From Thuidium tamariscinum (Eukaryota; Streptophyta; Bryopsida; Hypnales; Thuidiaceae): a stretch of 64,000 nucleotides of DNA. The DNA lies in NCBI GenBank assembly GCA_947034885.2, contig OZ019759.1, positions 2,358,501-2,422,500 of the forward strand, in the 5' to 3' direction. The first letter of the stretch is position 1. Every line of letters starts with the position of its first letter. Under the pieces are notes generated by a model. The model did no database searches and was not told where the DNA came from. It worked only from the letters and a program-made list of their open reading frames with translations. The position numbers and the translations under genes are program-made. Of this stretch, positions 35,470 to 47,170 are shown piece after piece.

Positions 35470-38400
35470 TCTCGGTGCCAAGAGATACTCCTGGTGAGGC
35501 TCAGTTCACAAGCTCATCCATTTCAGGATCAACTCTTAATACCAAGGCATTCCATGTGGCCTTCATTTAGTTGTAGCATAAGATGAAAAGTAGAACATGC
35601 TCAGATTATATCTTGGTGAGTGCTACTAATTAGGCTACTCATTCAATCACAGAGTCTAAAAAATCACACAGGACAGAGGAGAAAATTGTTTAGTTAATAC
35701 CAGTCGCTTCCAAGAATCATCTCGCAATAACAGTTTTGGCTACAATGAAATTTCAATAACTGTAAATACCCTTAAGTAAGTAACGAATGCTCTTTAGCAC
35801 AATCTCTAAGTTTGTGCTTTGACATCGCAACCCTACCACCCGGCCAGCCATGTCTCGGTACCGAGAAGACAAATGCATATTGTTTGTCTTGTAGAGCTTC
35901 ATGCCCTAGAATTCCGAATGGAAGCTTGGTTAAATTTCAAGGTCAAATCGCCAAGAGGTATCTGTCAATGATTAGTCTCCATTAGTCTCGACAATGCTCT
36001 TCACCTGAGCGATTTTGGCATGATTTGTTGCTCGATATGTTGTCCTAATCAATCTGTGGCAATTTGTTTCCCAAACGCGAATCTCAGATACAATTCAATC
36101 TGATTGCGGATATTGGAGCTTGTAAAAGGGATAGTTCTTTGAGCAAAATTGATTTGGGATTCATGACTGAGGTTCAAGGAGAATAAGGTTGTTGGAATTT
36201 TAGTTTGGTATTGCGGGCATCTCCTTTACGGAAACCTGACCTTAGTAGTCGGAATATATTTTGTTCGAATTAGGGTATTCAGATTCAAGATTTGATATGC
36301 AATCCATCGTTAGAAAAATCTACATCTCAGTACCAAGATGGCAGTTCTAGGGACATCGGGCTACCATTCGTTCAAGTTAGTCAGGCTACTTTTAAATCCA
36401 GGACGCTGATCATGCGTACTGAAATCGCGACCATGCTATCCAGCGAGGAATGTCTCGATACTAAGATAAGATTATATTATTGCCTACCCTACGAGGCCTC
36501 ACGACCTAAGGGCTTTGGTGGAATGCAAGGTTGATTTCCTGAGGAGGAATCTCTTGCTATTGAAAGACCCTCATTCTCAAATGTTTAAATGTTGTCTTCA
36601 TGTCGATCAAGTTTCATGTGATCTGTTTTAAAAAAGATTCTTCCGAGATGCAGCAGTTCATCTACTCGAAATGGAATCCAAGTGAGTGCAATTGCAGATA
36701 TCATAGTTCATGAAGTTAATAATTCTTGAAACAAAAGTGATCTAAGCATCGAGACTTGGATATGAGGAATAACAAGATGTTGTCGTTTGTGATTGATTAT
36801 GCGGCCCTTTTCATTAACGACACTTGATGTTGCTAATGAAAAAAATTAGGATTGAATAAGGGTCTTTATATTTGAAATTTGTAATGCAACCGTGAATGAG
36901 GAGGATATCCATCTTGGTACCAAGACGAAGTTTCCATGGACATCGGGTTGCCAATATTTCTTTATTTGATTGTAGCATTCAAGCGGATCATATCTGATCT
37001 CAGTACCCGAGTAGTGTTTCATGAACATTAGGTTTTTGCTATCTATGTCTAGGATCGCAAAACAATATGTGAGGGAACATGATCTCGGCACCAAAACGAT
37101 TAGTTTAGGATGAGGATACATCTAATTACAATAGGAATCGCAGTTGTTTGATCAGGAGAATCTGATCTCGGTATCGAGACGAGAATTTGGAGAGTCTCAG
37201 CTTGCGGCAGTTTCAGTGATGTTTTACCAAAACCACATTTGAGAATGATATTCACTCAAATTATTGGTTAGATAGACTGAATTCATACTTCTTCTTTTAC
37301 AAATTGCAATACTTCCATGAATCTATAGTTTTTTTGATGATATTTGCAACAATAGTTTACTCATGATTTTGGAACCGGATGCATTTCTGCAAGAAGGATG
37401 AGTAGTTGACAAATTTAAATTGAGATTAGGATCTTGTAATTAGAAAAATTTATATATTGGAACCTGAAATTTTAATAGACTAAATCTCTTTTTAAATGTT
37501 TAGACACAAGAACCGCCAATGACCATAGCCCTCTCGCCACCGAGACGAGTTTTTGGGGAATACGGAGTTGGAATGCAATTAGATTCATGGGCAAATGCAA
37601 GAAACACTTGTACCTTCGACCCGTCACCACCTAAGTGCTGATCTGTTTTTTGGCCATAACTTTTGCATTTTTGCTTGAAATGACTCAAGATTTCTAGAGA
37701 AGCTACTCATGACTATCATACACCTTACATAATTTTTTCATAATTTTCAAAAATAATTTAATACTAAAATAGTACTAGTGATTAAATGTCACAAATGCCA
37801 ATTTGGAGGTTTTTAGTACTAAGGAGTACCTTTTCTTAATGATTTTGAGATGAAATTTGGATGAGATGGTCTTCTAGTAGTTTTACATCACTCTACATGA
37901 GGGATTTTGAAAAAAGTTATTTTTATGTGGTGTGGAAGTCTACAAAGTGAGCTTCTTTCTGCTTGAATTTTGAAATATATAAAATATTATTTTGGTGTTT
38001 TTTTTGGTCGATGACCATTTCCATAGAGTTGTTGCAAATGGCCACTTTTTATTTTTTGTATTTACTTATTTTTTCTATTTTTCCCGAATTAAATCATGAA
38101 AGTATGTATTTTCTTGAGGTTTGGCACTTTTTAAATTCTCCTACTTAGAGAATTTTTCTATCAATTTCCTTTGGTGAAAACCTTCATCTTAGAGGTCTAT
38201 ACATTGTTCATATTTTTCAAATTTTTTTCAAATTAATTTTCTAATTTTAAAGTACTCCAGAAAAAGTCATGAGTACTGTAGTAAAACGCAACAAATAGTA
38301 TAAGTGTTTCTTGCATTCACCCTCATTTGGGAATGTTTCCTCATTCTAGTTGACTTGAGATTCGGTTGAGGATGCCTTCCTCTCAGTAGTTATTTTCATT

Positions 38401-39008
38401 ATCGTCTAATTAACTAAAATTGAAGTGATTACTAAATTCTTATGAAATAACTTCTTATAGAAAATGAAGTATTTTTTCTTACTCTTCTAGTGAGATGAGG
38501 CATTTGGTTTCATGAATCCTGCTAAATAGAAATAGTTATTGAGATGAAGTCCTTGATACTTATGAATTGATTCCAACTTTGCAAGTACCCATAATAGATC
38601 TTGGTATCGAGATGTTTCATTAAGGCTATGTCTTGCACTTTCAGAACTTCCTTGTGTAAATAATATAATAAGATTTAAAAAAGAAATAGAATGTATTTGT
38701 TTCACATTCCTCTCATGTCTTCAATAAGGCCTCAATGTAGAATGTCTCTTGCTAGCAACAACAATTAAGCAATCTCCATTTCATAACTTTTATCTAAATA
38801 TAATGATTACTATCAATACCACATAAAAAATTGTAGTCACTCGGCCTTCATTACAAAGTCCTAGACACACCAGAATCTAATGATGAGTACTATTTGTTTG
38901 CAAATAAATTATTTTTCTACTGTTACTCTTATTAGAAGATGTCCTTGCTCAATTTGAGTTATCTATTTTCAAGTATAGAGAGTCATCAAACATCTCTCGG
39001 TACCGAGA
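35470..39008. repeat. Dispersed palindrome array 2 (about 12 copies)
   Basis: Perfect or decayed copies of the 14-bp palindrome TCTCGGTACCGAGA lie at 35470-35485, 35853-35866 (perfect), 36325-36338, 36453-36466, 36741-36754 (weak), 36912-36925, 36998-37011, 37083-37096, 37166-37179, 37532-37545, 38599-38612 and 38995-39008 (perfect). Several variants stay self-complementary, for example TCTTGGTACCAAGA at 36912, although the sequence differs. Spacing is irregular, 70-1050 bp. The stretch has no coding signal and lies upstream of the gene at 39370-45051. It is unrelated in sequence to array 1 but similar in design. Confidence 0.8.
37589..38322. mobile_element. 734-bp inverted-repeat element, copy 3 (4-bp TSD)
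   Basis: Ends GGGCAAATGCAAGAAACAC and, inverted, GGGTGAATGCAAGAAACAC, flanked by TCAT at 37585-37588 and 38323-38326. It is inverted relative to copies 1 and 2. It lies inside palindrome array 2. Confidence 0.9.
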
Positions 39009-40899
39009 AAACAATACTAAGGACATTGCCTTGGAGACTATTAAACTAATACTTAAAAGAAATTGATTAATAAAATTGACCATTTATCAGTGTTATGTGT
39101 TTGTTGCTCTCATGACAGGGATGATTGAGGATATGGACATATAGGACAATTCTTTAGTGGATTTGTGATATTAATGATTATATTGATTAATCTTATCTTG
39201 TTTATAGTTTTGTATGGTGAAATGGATTGCAAATATCCCAACCCATAGATGATTCCACTGTCTCACTGCAAACACCGTTTGAAGATGATTTGGACGAGCT
39301 CTTCGTAACTTTGAATCTTTGTAGCATTGCTTTATAGCGACTACCTTTTATTTCATATTTTTTTTGTAGATGGGAAATAGAAATTCTAATTTCTATACTT
39401 GTAAATTCTCTTATTCCATATGTAAAGGATCAGGCTTATCCTTTGAACTCTATGGACTGATGTTGAAGAGAGTTCGTTGCCAATTTTGTTGCCAATTTTT
39501 TGAATTTAATTCTAAAAAGATGGTAATGTTCTTGATTAATTTGCTTTATGAATATTAAATGCTTTATCACCAACGACTTCTTCAATGTCTATTATAGCAA
39601 TAAGAAAGAACGATTTTAGTCTAAGACTTGCAATAGGATTCAATATTACAAATTCTTATAATATGATCAGTTCTGCTGAGTTTAGTGGATTGATAATTCA
39701 ATATTATTTTTATTCCCTTCTTATTGTGCTTTGACAATGATATATTTTAGGCTGATAGTAGTCTCCCATTTTCATTGGTTGTCTATGAAATTGTGAGCAA
39801 TCCTATTCCCCTTATTGTTGCGGGAGAAGGCATTGTGGAAAGCACAGATATTGAGCATGCGGTCTTGGGTGACGGGGAGGATGCTATTCGCAAGAAACAA
39901 AAACTAGATTTTGTATCAACAATATCTAGTATGTGACTCAAAACGCAAAAAATTTCACGACTCAAAATTTCGTTGTGCCGTCTTGTACCTATGCCTATGG
40001 TACAGCCTACTTTATCATGTGACATTACAACGCTTGAATAAGACTTTACCCAGGGGTATGAAGAAGGCACCCGAGTGTTCTATGTGTCTATTTCTGATGA
40101 AGAAGGGAAGACCGGTGAATTCACAACTGCAGAAAAGATTGAGTGGGGCTCTGTATGGAACACTGTCAACAATAAATTCAACATGGAATTGAGCAGTATA
40201 CCAAAGCTTCAACATTTGGTGGATGCAAAATTCTATATTTGTGACGATAATCACCAGTGCATTGCATGGATGAGACATATTAGTTGTTTCTATTCTATAG
40301 AGTTGAGTTGGCACTATCGTGTCAATTCTATTATCTTGGATACTAAAGGACGAGTTGGAGTAGCGATGCAGGTTATACACAACATTAATAAGTAAGCATC
40401 TTGTCATTTTTCTAATTTAAAAAAAAATCATGACATTTGAAGTTGCAATGAGCTAACTTTCCAAATTGGTTCTTCTGTGTAGGCATATAAAGCATTCGCG
40501 TGTCAAGACAAACCTCGTTCATACTCTCTACCGTGTTAAGAAATATGGGTCCATGCCTATCAAGATGTTCAACGAACTTTTGAGTGTTGAGGACATTAAA
40601 GCATGCCAAACAAGTGGTCGCAAAATATAGTATTCCATGCCATTGGATGTGTTTACATCCTTTATTTTTCAAGTAAGGGCATTTTTAGTTTTTAGTTTTG
40701 ATTTTCTTGATTTTTGATTAGTATTTGAGACTCTACCTTTTTCAAACTCCATTCTGTATTGTCCATTTGCATATTTTTAACGTTTAATAATATGCAGCAA
40801 GAGATTGCAGCTGCGGCAGATGTAGGTGTCTACAAGTACCACGAGGAGACCCCTTTGGAGGAGGTGACCGTCCAAGGGGTTGCAACGGCAATGCGGGTG

Positions 40900-42584
40900 T
40901 ATCGTAGCACAGGAAAGTCAAGTTACTTCTCTAAGACCGGAAATGGCCCTAAAGTGACTCGTTTATCGTTCCCACAGAGATTTGGTTGCTAGATGACTAA
41001 TATCTGGAAATCAGAACAAAGATTACCACAAAAACCCCAAGCACACTTACCTATCTTACCTTATCGTACTCTAAAACTCCACGGACTTCTCTTTTTTACA
41101 AATTTACTTTAAGTCCAAACCAGAACGGAAGAGCGGGTAGCAAGTCCAAGCCTCCTACATCATAAAATACTTTTCGGTTTTTCCTAGTAACTAGTGTCCG
41201 GAATCGAGTTTAACCTTTGAACAAAGAGGGATCTGCGTATTGTGATTAAGGAAGGAAGCTTACAACCTACCCTCTGCGTTTTAGAGTGTCAAGAGTGCCA
41301 TTTAAATAAAGAAACAACAAAATAACATCAATCCTATTAACCTAGCCTCCCTCACAACTAAACCGGATAGCTATCTGGCCTAGCAGGTCACGTAAGGAAA
41401 CTTCAGTCAAAATCTAACTTACACTACAACGACGGCCTACTGGGTTAGTCTAAACTCTGGGTAGAATTCGGGACGGGCGGAATGAGAAGTCGTCACCTTC
41501 CCTACACATTTCCGGTTACCAAAGAACTTGTCATCCACTTGAACTGGAGTTGTCCGGAATCATCAACGGCTATGGCTCCAAGTGACTGGGACTATCTTCA
41601 GATACCAGAAAATCGGAACCGATCGCACTGAGGGATCAGGAATCCACCATCACACACAAATTACACTTACACTCCCAAGAATCCGGAGAAATCCAATATC
41701 CGGGCACACCCTCTCCCTACCTATTCCTGCAACTCTACTGAACATACACCAACAACATTCAATGCCATCAAAGTACACGCAGCCACCAAGATGTGAGCTA
41801 GAAATGCTGACTTGAATTGCACAATGCTAGGAAAACAAAGTATGAGAATGCACACTAACAAATTGAAAACTAACACCTAAATAGTTTACAATCCAAGGGA
41901 AACTACAGCCCAAGGGAAATCAAAGCTAACCACAAGGGAATGACACGTGTCATTCACCTTATCCAACTCTGAGTTGAATTTCACTGGAGTCTAAAGCTAT
42001 CTGTAAAAAGTGGATCTCAGATCCGAAAAATCCGGATCCAATGGAGTTCAAAATTACCTACTCACCTAAAAGCAACTAGAAAAGTGCTTTCTACCAAAAA
42101 CTTAGGTTTCCAGCCGCCTACCTACTAATGTACCTAACCCTAAACCTATTTCCTTGGCCGCTTCCCTGGAGTCTCTCCTAACTTGGCGGCGCCCTTTTGT
42201 GCTAGCTGTTTTCGGGCAGAACCGGAAGTATTCTTGCACTTCCTTGCTTGGGAGGATTTTGCCTTCAGTTGGGCCTTGACCTTCCTTGTCATAACCAACT
42301 TGGCATCCGGATCAGAATCCGGTTCTGACTCCTCACCTCCAAACCCAGAGGTGGATTCTTCAACCTCCTCCTCTTCCAAAGAGGTATTCTGATTCCGGTT
42401 CTAGTAAAAAGAAATTTCTCTCTTAGCAAATTTATCTCTTTACTATTTCCCGATCTTCCGGTTTTCATTACTATACTATAAATTTGGATTTAGGCTAGAA
42501 AATCACAAATTTATATGATAAATAAAAAAAATTAAAACCTAATTTATACTTTCTAGACTAAACATGACTTTCCAGGTTGCGACA
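40900..42584 (-). mobile_element. Internally deleted LTR-like element D
   Basis: Plus-strand ends TATCGTAGCAC (family TGTCGTAGCAC, one change) and GGTTGCGACA, flanked by the 5-bp duplication GGGTG (40895-40899 and 42585-42589). The 3' region matches the 3' region of elements 1 and 2, and a C-terminal ORF remnant and a short 5' end are kept. It is inserted in an exon: removing it with one GGGTG rejoins ATAMRV with ATKESTDKLYKK in frame. Confidence 0.9.
42146..42379 (-). pseudogene. C-terminal remnant of the LTR-embedded ORF in element D
   Basis: About 77 codons, acidic then Lys/Arg-rich, ending KRPRK, which matches the KRARK end of the ORFs at 12001, 14138 and 19104. The N-terminal 85 percent is deleted. 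Confidence 0.7.
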
Positions 42585-45304
42585 GGGTGGCTACAAAGGA
42601 ATCAACCGACAAGCTTTACAAGAAATTTTCTAAGATTGTTTCTACAGCTCATTCAGCTTTGGGAAACAATTGGCTTGAGGATGTACTTCTCTAATAATCA
42701 TTAGTTTCTTTGAATTTTGTTGTTGTTGTTGTTCATGTTATTGATTTGATTATGGTAATTTCCAAATTGAGTGTCATTGGAGTTTATACTTAGTTCCAAA
42801 GTTGACCTTAGATAAACTCAGATTATTGCAACCGCAAATGCAAGTGCTAGCCATAAAGTAAAGTGGCTTTGGTGGCTTAATTCTTCTGGTCCAACTAGAG
42901 AGGCTCGTCGTTTTCCTCCTCGCCCAGCTAATAATGAAAAACTCATTGCCTTTTTATCTTGAGCCTATTGGTATGTTTGGGTAAGTGCTTCTAATTGATT
43001 ATTATGTTTTTTGGATTCTATAAGTATTGTTAGACTACACTTGTATTTCAAATTCTAACCTTTTGTGTTTGAATTTTGTGGCAGATTGAGGACTCTGCTT
43101 TTGAGTTGTATGAGTCTATAATCCAATCAGAGAACAGTTTTGTGAACACGGAGGTGGCTCCAGAGCCAGAATCCATTGTAGATTATATCAAGAATTGATG
43201 TATGAAGCTTTGGAATCATGCTTTTGTGGGAGTCTTCAAAAGGGATGATTCCTTCAAGAAGTCAGATTCATTCAAGGACTTCAAAGGCTCCATTAATGTT
43301 GTGAGGAGGGTCTTATATAGGTATGGCCTCCTCTCTCTTTTCTTGTATTTTTCTAAATCATATTCATAGTGATGTTGTTTATTGTATTAATGGTCTTTTG
43401 AGACTTGCATTGTTGTTTTTGTGGCTAAATGTATGGAAATTATTGTAGGTATTTCAAGTTTGAGTTAATTGCAAAAAAGGCCATTTCAAAGTCTACCCTA
43501 ACTCCATTTATGAACAATTGGCTTGATTGTTCTTTGCCCAACTATATGTTCTCTGCAGCACAAGAGAAGAATTGGCCCACTACTCATCTCCAAGTTGTTG
43601 CTTGGTACCTTGAGTGCAGTCAGGGATTTATCTCGCCTCACAAATTGGCTCTCTTCAATTCCATCAAAGAGAGTGCTATTGTAGAGCCAGTGATTGATGA
43701 ATTTTCTGGTTTGGATCCTGACGCTCGAGCCAAGGCAATGAAGAGGCGAGAGATTTCTGACAAGAAGGAGGAGAAATGGAAAGAAGCAAGGAAGAAAACT
43801 GAAGAGATGGATGCTAAGAAGAAAGAACGATTGGTTGAGAAAGCTAAGAATGATGCTAAAGGGAAGCAAAAGGGCAAGAAGAGGAAAGCTGAGCTAGTAG
43901 TACCAGATCAAGCAATTAGTAAGGGTGCCATGAAAGACACCTCTTCTGGTTTCTCCGTCACTCAGGAGCGCCTTCTACATGGACCTCCGCCACATGTTGC
44001 AAATTTGCAAGGGATGCTTCATATGGATGAGTGCATTTTGAATGTCTCTGTGGCTTCTTTACTTGATTTGGAGAATGACGTTGTTCCTGAAGCATTCACT
44101 AATGTCATTGCCTTTCTAGAGAAGGTATCATATAAATCTTTTTTTATCTTTATTGTTTTGTTGTCTTATATTTTGTTCATTTTTACAAGTTTTGGAGGGA
44201 TTCTTCAATGGTGCCTTTTTGTATTTTAAATTGTAGTGTAATTGATTATCTACATTTTATTCAAATGTGTGTAGCATACTTCTGATAAGGAGCGTTTTTT
44301 CAATGTCATATTGACAAAGCAAGCTGCTATAGATCTCATTATTGTAGATGTTCCAGAGGGTTTATCGATCCCATACTACAGTATCCATTCCACCAACAGC
44401 CATTCTATTGTGGAACTAGTTTTTGGAAGATGGGTTGCAAGCTGTCTTTGACCTTGCTGAAAACTATCTTCATGACAGAGGGGCTCTTCTTGTGATGTAT
44501 CCTCTAAGTCGTACGATCCAATCCTACCTTAAAGGATTTTGTGTGGATTTTGGTGTCAAATCCTTGAAGGATTGGTGGGGTATGAATAGACTTCACTTGA
44601 AATCGCCCACAAATCCACTTGATCTTGATCATGAAGAGGTTCCAGTTTATTGTATTCCAAAGAAATCACGATTTAGTAAGTAAATTTATCCTTAATATTT
44701 TGAATTTGAACTTTGAGGTTACATTTTAAACCTTGTTCTAATATTTGTTCATATTTGTTTTGTAGGCAAGCTGTAAAAATGAAGATGGGGAAACATCATC
44801 CTTTTTTTGGAGACCCAAAATTTCTTTGTAGCCCTCCTAAATCTTTCCAATTACTAGTGTATGTTGAGGCTTTAGCTATGCACCTTCAAACTCATGATCC
44901 TAAACTATCTTCTAGGGCCCATAAGGTAGATCCACGTGTTTTGATATACATAGATGATTCCACTAAGAAGTCTAGTGATGTTTCATCACATTGTGATGAG
45001 AGCTCTGCATCTAGATCTTCTTGTAGCAGCCTTAACGAATTTACGCCATGAACCTTATCTACTCTACTTTTATGTAGGTTTGATGATTTCTGAGATTATT
45101 TTATATATACTATTTTGACTTTTTTTATTTTATATATAGTACTCTAAGGTCTCAAGCTATTATACTAACTTTCAAATAATCAAGTATCCTTCATTCACAA
45201 GTTCACTGGCCTCCAAAATCATTAGCATTTAGTATTTAGAAATTTGCATGGCTATGGAAAATATGGAATCACTCCAATGATTGTACTTTATACATTGGAT
45301 TTTT

Positions 45305-45680
45305 GGAGAGGGAATGACAATGTACTTAATTCCTAAACATTTGAGGGAAAAAAAATAGGGAATGAATGATAAAGAAATCAAAAACAAAAAAAATGGGGAG
45401 GGAAATGCCAACATACTTAAATTCTAAGCACTTGCAAGAAAAAAAATTAGGAATGAATGATAAAGAAATCAAAAACCAAAAAAAAAAAGAGGGAAATGGC
45501 AATATATCTAAATTCTAAACACTTGCAAGAAAAAAAAATTGGAAATGAATAATAAGGATCTTAAAAAAATGGGGAGGGAATGCCAACATACGTAAATTCT
45601 AAGTACTTGAGAAAAAAATAATAGGGAATGAATGATAAGGATATCTAAAACAAATTAAAACAATAGGGAAGGAATGAAAA
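45305..45680. repeat. AT-rich tandem repeat, ~88-bp unit
   Basis: Four to five diverged units, each containing GGGAATGAATGATAAAGAAA, a purine run, then TGCCAACATACTTAAATTCT. Units start near 45358, 45449, 45541 and 45624. Confidence 0.7.
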
Positions 45681-45929
45681 GACACCACAAGAATACATTA
45701 TCAGCCCTATTTGAGACATTTAGTTCACTAGAACAAAAATTTGCGGACTAATTGCTGAAGTACATTAGGAAATGAGGGATGTCATCTAATAAAATTTGCA
45801 CAATTGAAGCTTACTTTTGGATAAAAATTGAAAAATACAAAACACCTCCTTTAAGCTAGGATATTGCCAATTTTTTTGGCTAAACTCCTCAAACTGGATA
45901 ATTCTAATATGATATTCCTAACCTTTTGG

Positions 45930-46955
45930 TATAAGAAACATGAGGTGGCCAAAAAGAAGAAGAAGATTCCATACCCCTAGTTCTAGCACAAAGCAAATTG
46001 ACTCTGGAAAAAGAAATGGGGTGTTTATTAGAAACTCTTCTTTTTTAATTGAGAAAAATATTTTGAAGAACAAAACATGAGGTGGCCAAAAACAAAAAAA
46101 AGATTCCAACCCCTAGCCTTTGCACAAAGCAAGTGACTTTGGAAAAAGAAATGGGGTGTTTATTGAAATATTTTTTTTAATATAGAAAAATATTTTGAAG
46201 GACAAAACATGAGGCGGCCAAAAACAATAAAAAGATTCCAAAGCCCTAGCCCTTGCACAAAGCAAAGTGACTCTAGAAAAAGAAATGGGGTGTTTATTGA
46301 AATATTTTTTTTGAATATAGAAAAATGTTTTGAAGGACAAAACATGAGGCGGCCAAAAACAATAAAAAGATTCCAAAGCCCTAGCCCTTGCACAAAGCAA
46401 ATTGACTCCCGAAAAAGAAATGGTGTGTGTATTAGAAACACTTCTTTTTTAATTTAGGGAAATGTTTTGAAGAACAAAACATGAGGTTGCCTAAAACAAC
46501 AAAAAGATTCTAACTCCTAGCCATTGCACAAAGCAAATTGACCCTCAAAAGAAAAAATAGTGTATGTATTAGAAACATTTTTTTTGAATTTAGAAAATAG
46601 TTTTGGAGGACAAAACATAAGGTGGCTAAAAACAAGAAAAGGATTCTAAACCATTAGTCCTTGCACAAAGCAAATTGACTCTTCAAAAAGAAATGGTGTG
46701 TGTATTAGAAACATTCTTTTATTTATTTAGAAAAATGTTTTGAAGGACAAAACATGAGGTGGCCAAAAACAAGAAAAAGATTCCAAACCCCTAGCCCTTG
46801 CACAAAGCAAATTGACTTCTTAAAAATGAAATGGAATTTGTATTAGAAACACTTATATTTTAATTTAGAATTTTTTTTGAAGGACAAAACATGAGGTGGC
46901 CAAAAATATGAAAAAGACTCCAAGATCCTAGCCCTTATACAAAGCAAACTAACTT
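45930..46955. repeat. 138-bp satellite, array 2
   Basis: Eight monomers of the satellite also found at 22.0-28.1 kb; AAGATTCC blocks lie near 45964, 46101, 46232, 46367, 46507, 46641, 46777 and 46918, a period of about 136 bp. Short ORFs here on both strands are repeats of the same monomer and not genes. Confidence 0.85.
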
Positions 46956-46964
46956 CTAGAAAAC

Positions 46965-47170
46965 TTACATTTTCCGTAATGAGCCCAAATTTTTTTTGAA
47001 TGGATTTTAGGTGATGTCAATGTTTACAACCTAATGTTTTTATGTCAAATTTGATGTTCCATTAGACATTCTTGTTGACATAAAAAAATAAGGTTGTAAA
47101 CATTAACATAAGCTAAAATCCATTTAGAAAAATTTGGGTTAGTTACGTAGAACACGGGGTCCTTATAGTG
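46965..47170. mobile_element. Foldback sequence with one CACTA-type end
   Basis: Two arms of roughly 85 bp face each other (for example ATGTCAATGTTTACAACCTA at 47015 and its near-inverse at about 47090), giving a long hairpin. The right end reads, inverted, CACTATAAGGACCCCGTG. The left terminus has decayed and I find no target duplication. Confidence 0.5.

Larger units (their letters stand above)
39370..45051 (+). pseudogene. Multi-exon transposon-type gene with methyltransferase-like C-terminus
   Basis: Inferred exons: 39370-39521 (weak), 39751-40391, 40483-40672, 40798-42682 (split by an insertion at 40900-42584), about 42800-42980, 43085-43320, 43449-44124, 44275-44672 and 44767-45051. 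GT-AG borders and phases agree at most joins. One frame runs through, broken by isolated TGA/TAA/TAG codons (for example after STISSM, TTLE, SGRKI, AFLS, YIKN) and small frameshifts near 42830 and 44420. The middle is unrecognised but well preserved (HKVKWLWWLNSSGPTREARR), followed by a Lys/Glu-rich helix (43720-43900). The C-terminal part, KQAAIDLIIVDVPEGLSIPYY followed by DLAENYLHDRGALLVMYPLS, resembles the motif IV and motif V strands of a SAM methyltransferase with a degenerate DPPY. Array 2 lies directly upstream. Confidence 0.5.

Noticed and set aside
43498..43877. Minus-strand ORFs of 79 and 123 codons, Phe/Leu-rich
   Set aside because: Shadows of the Lys/Glu-rich exon at 43449-44124.
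46113..46457. Overlapping 82-95-codon ORFs on both strands
   Set aside because: Produced by the 138-bp satellite whose period is close to a multiple of three; the peptide repeats with the monomer.
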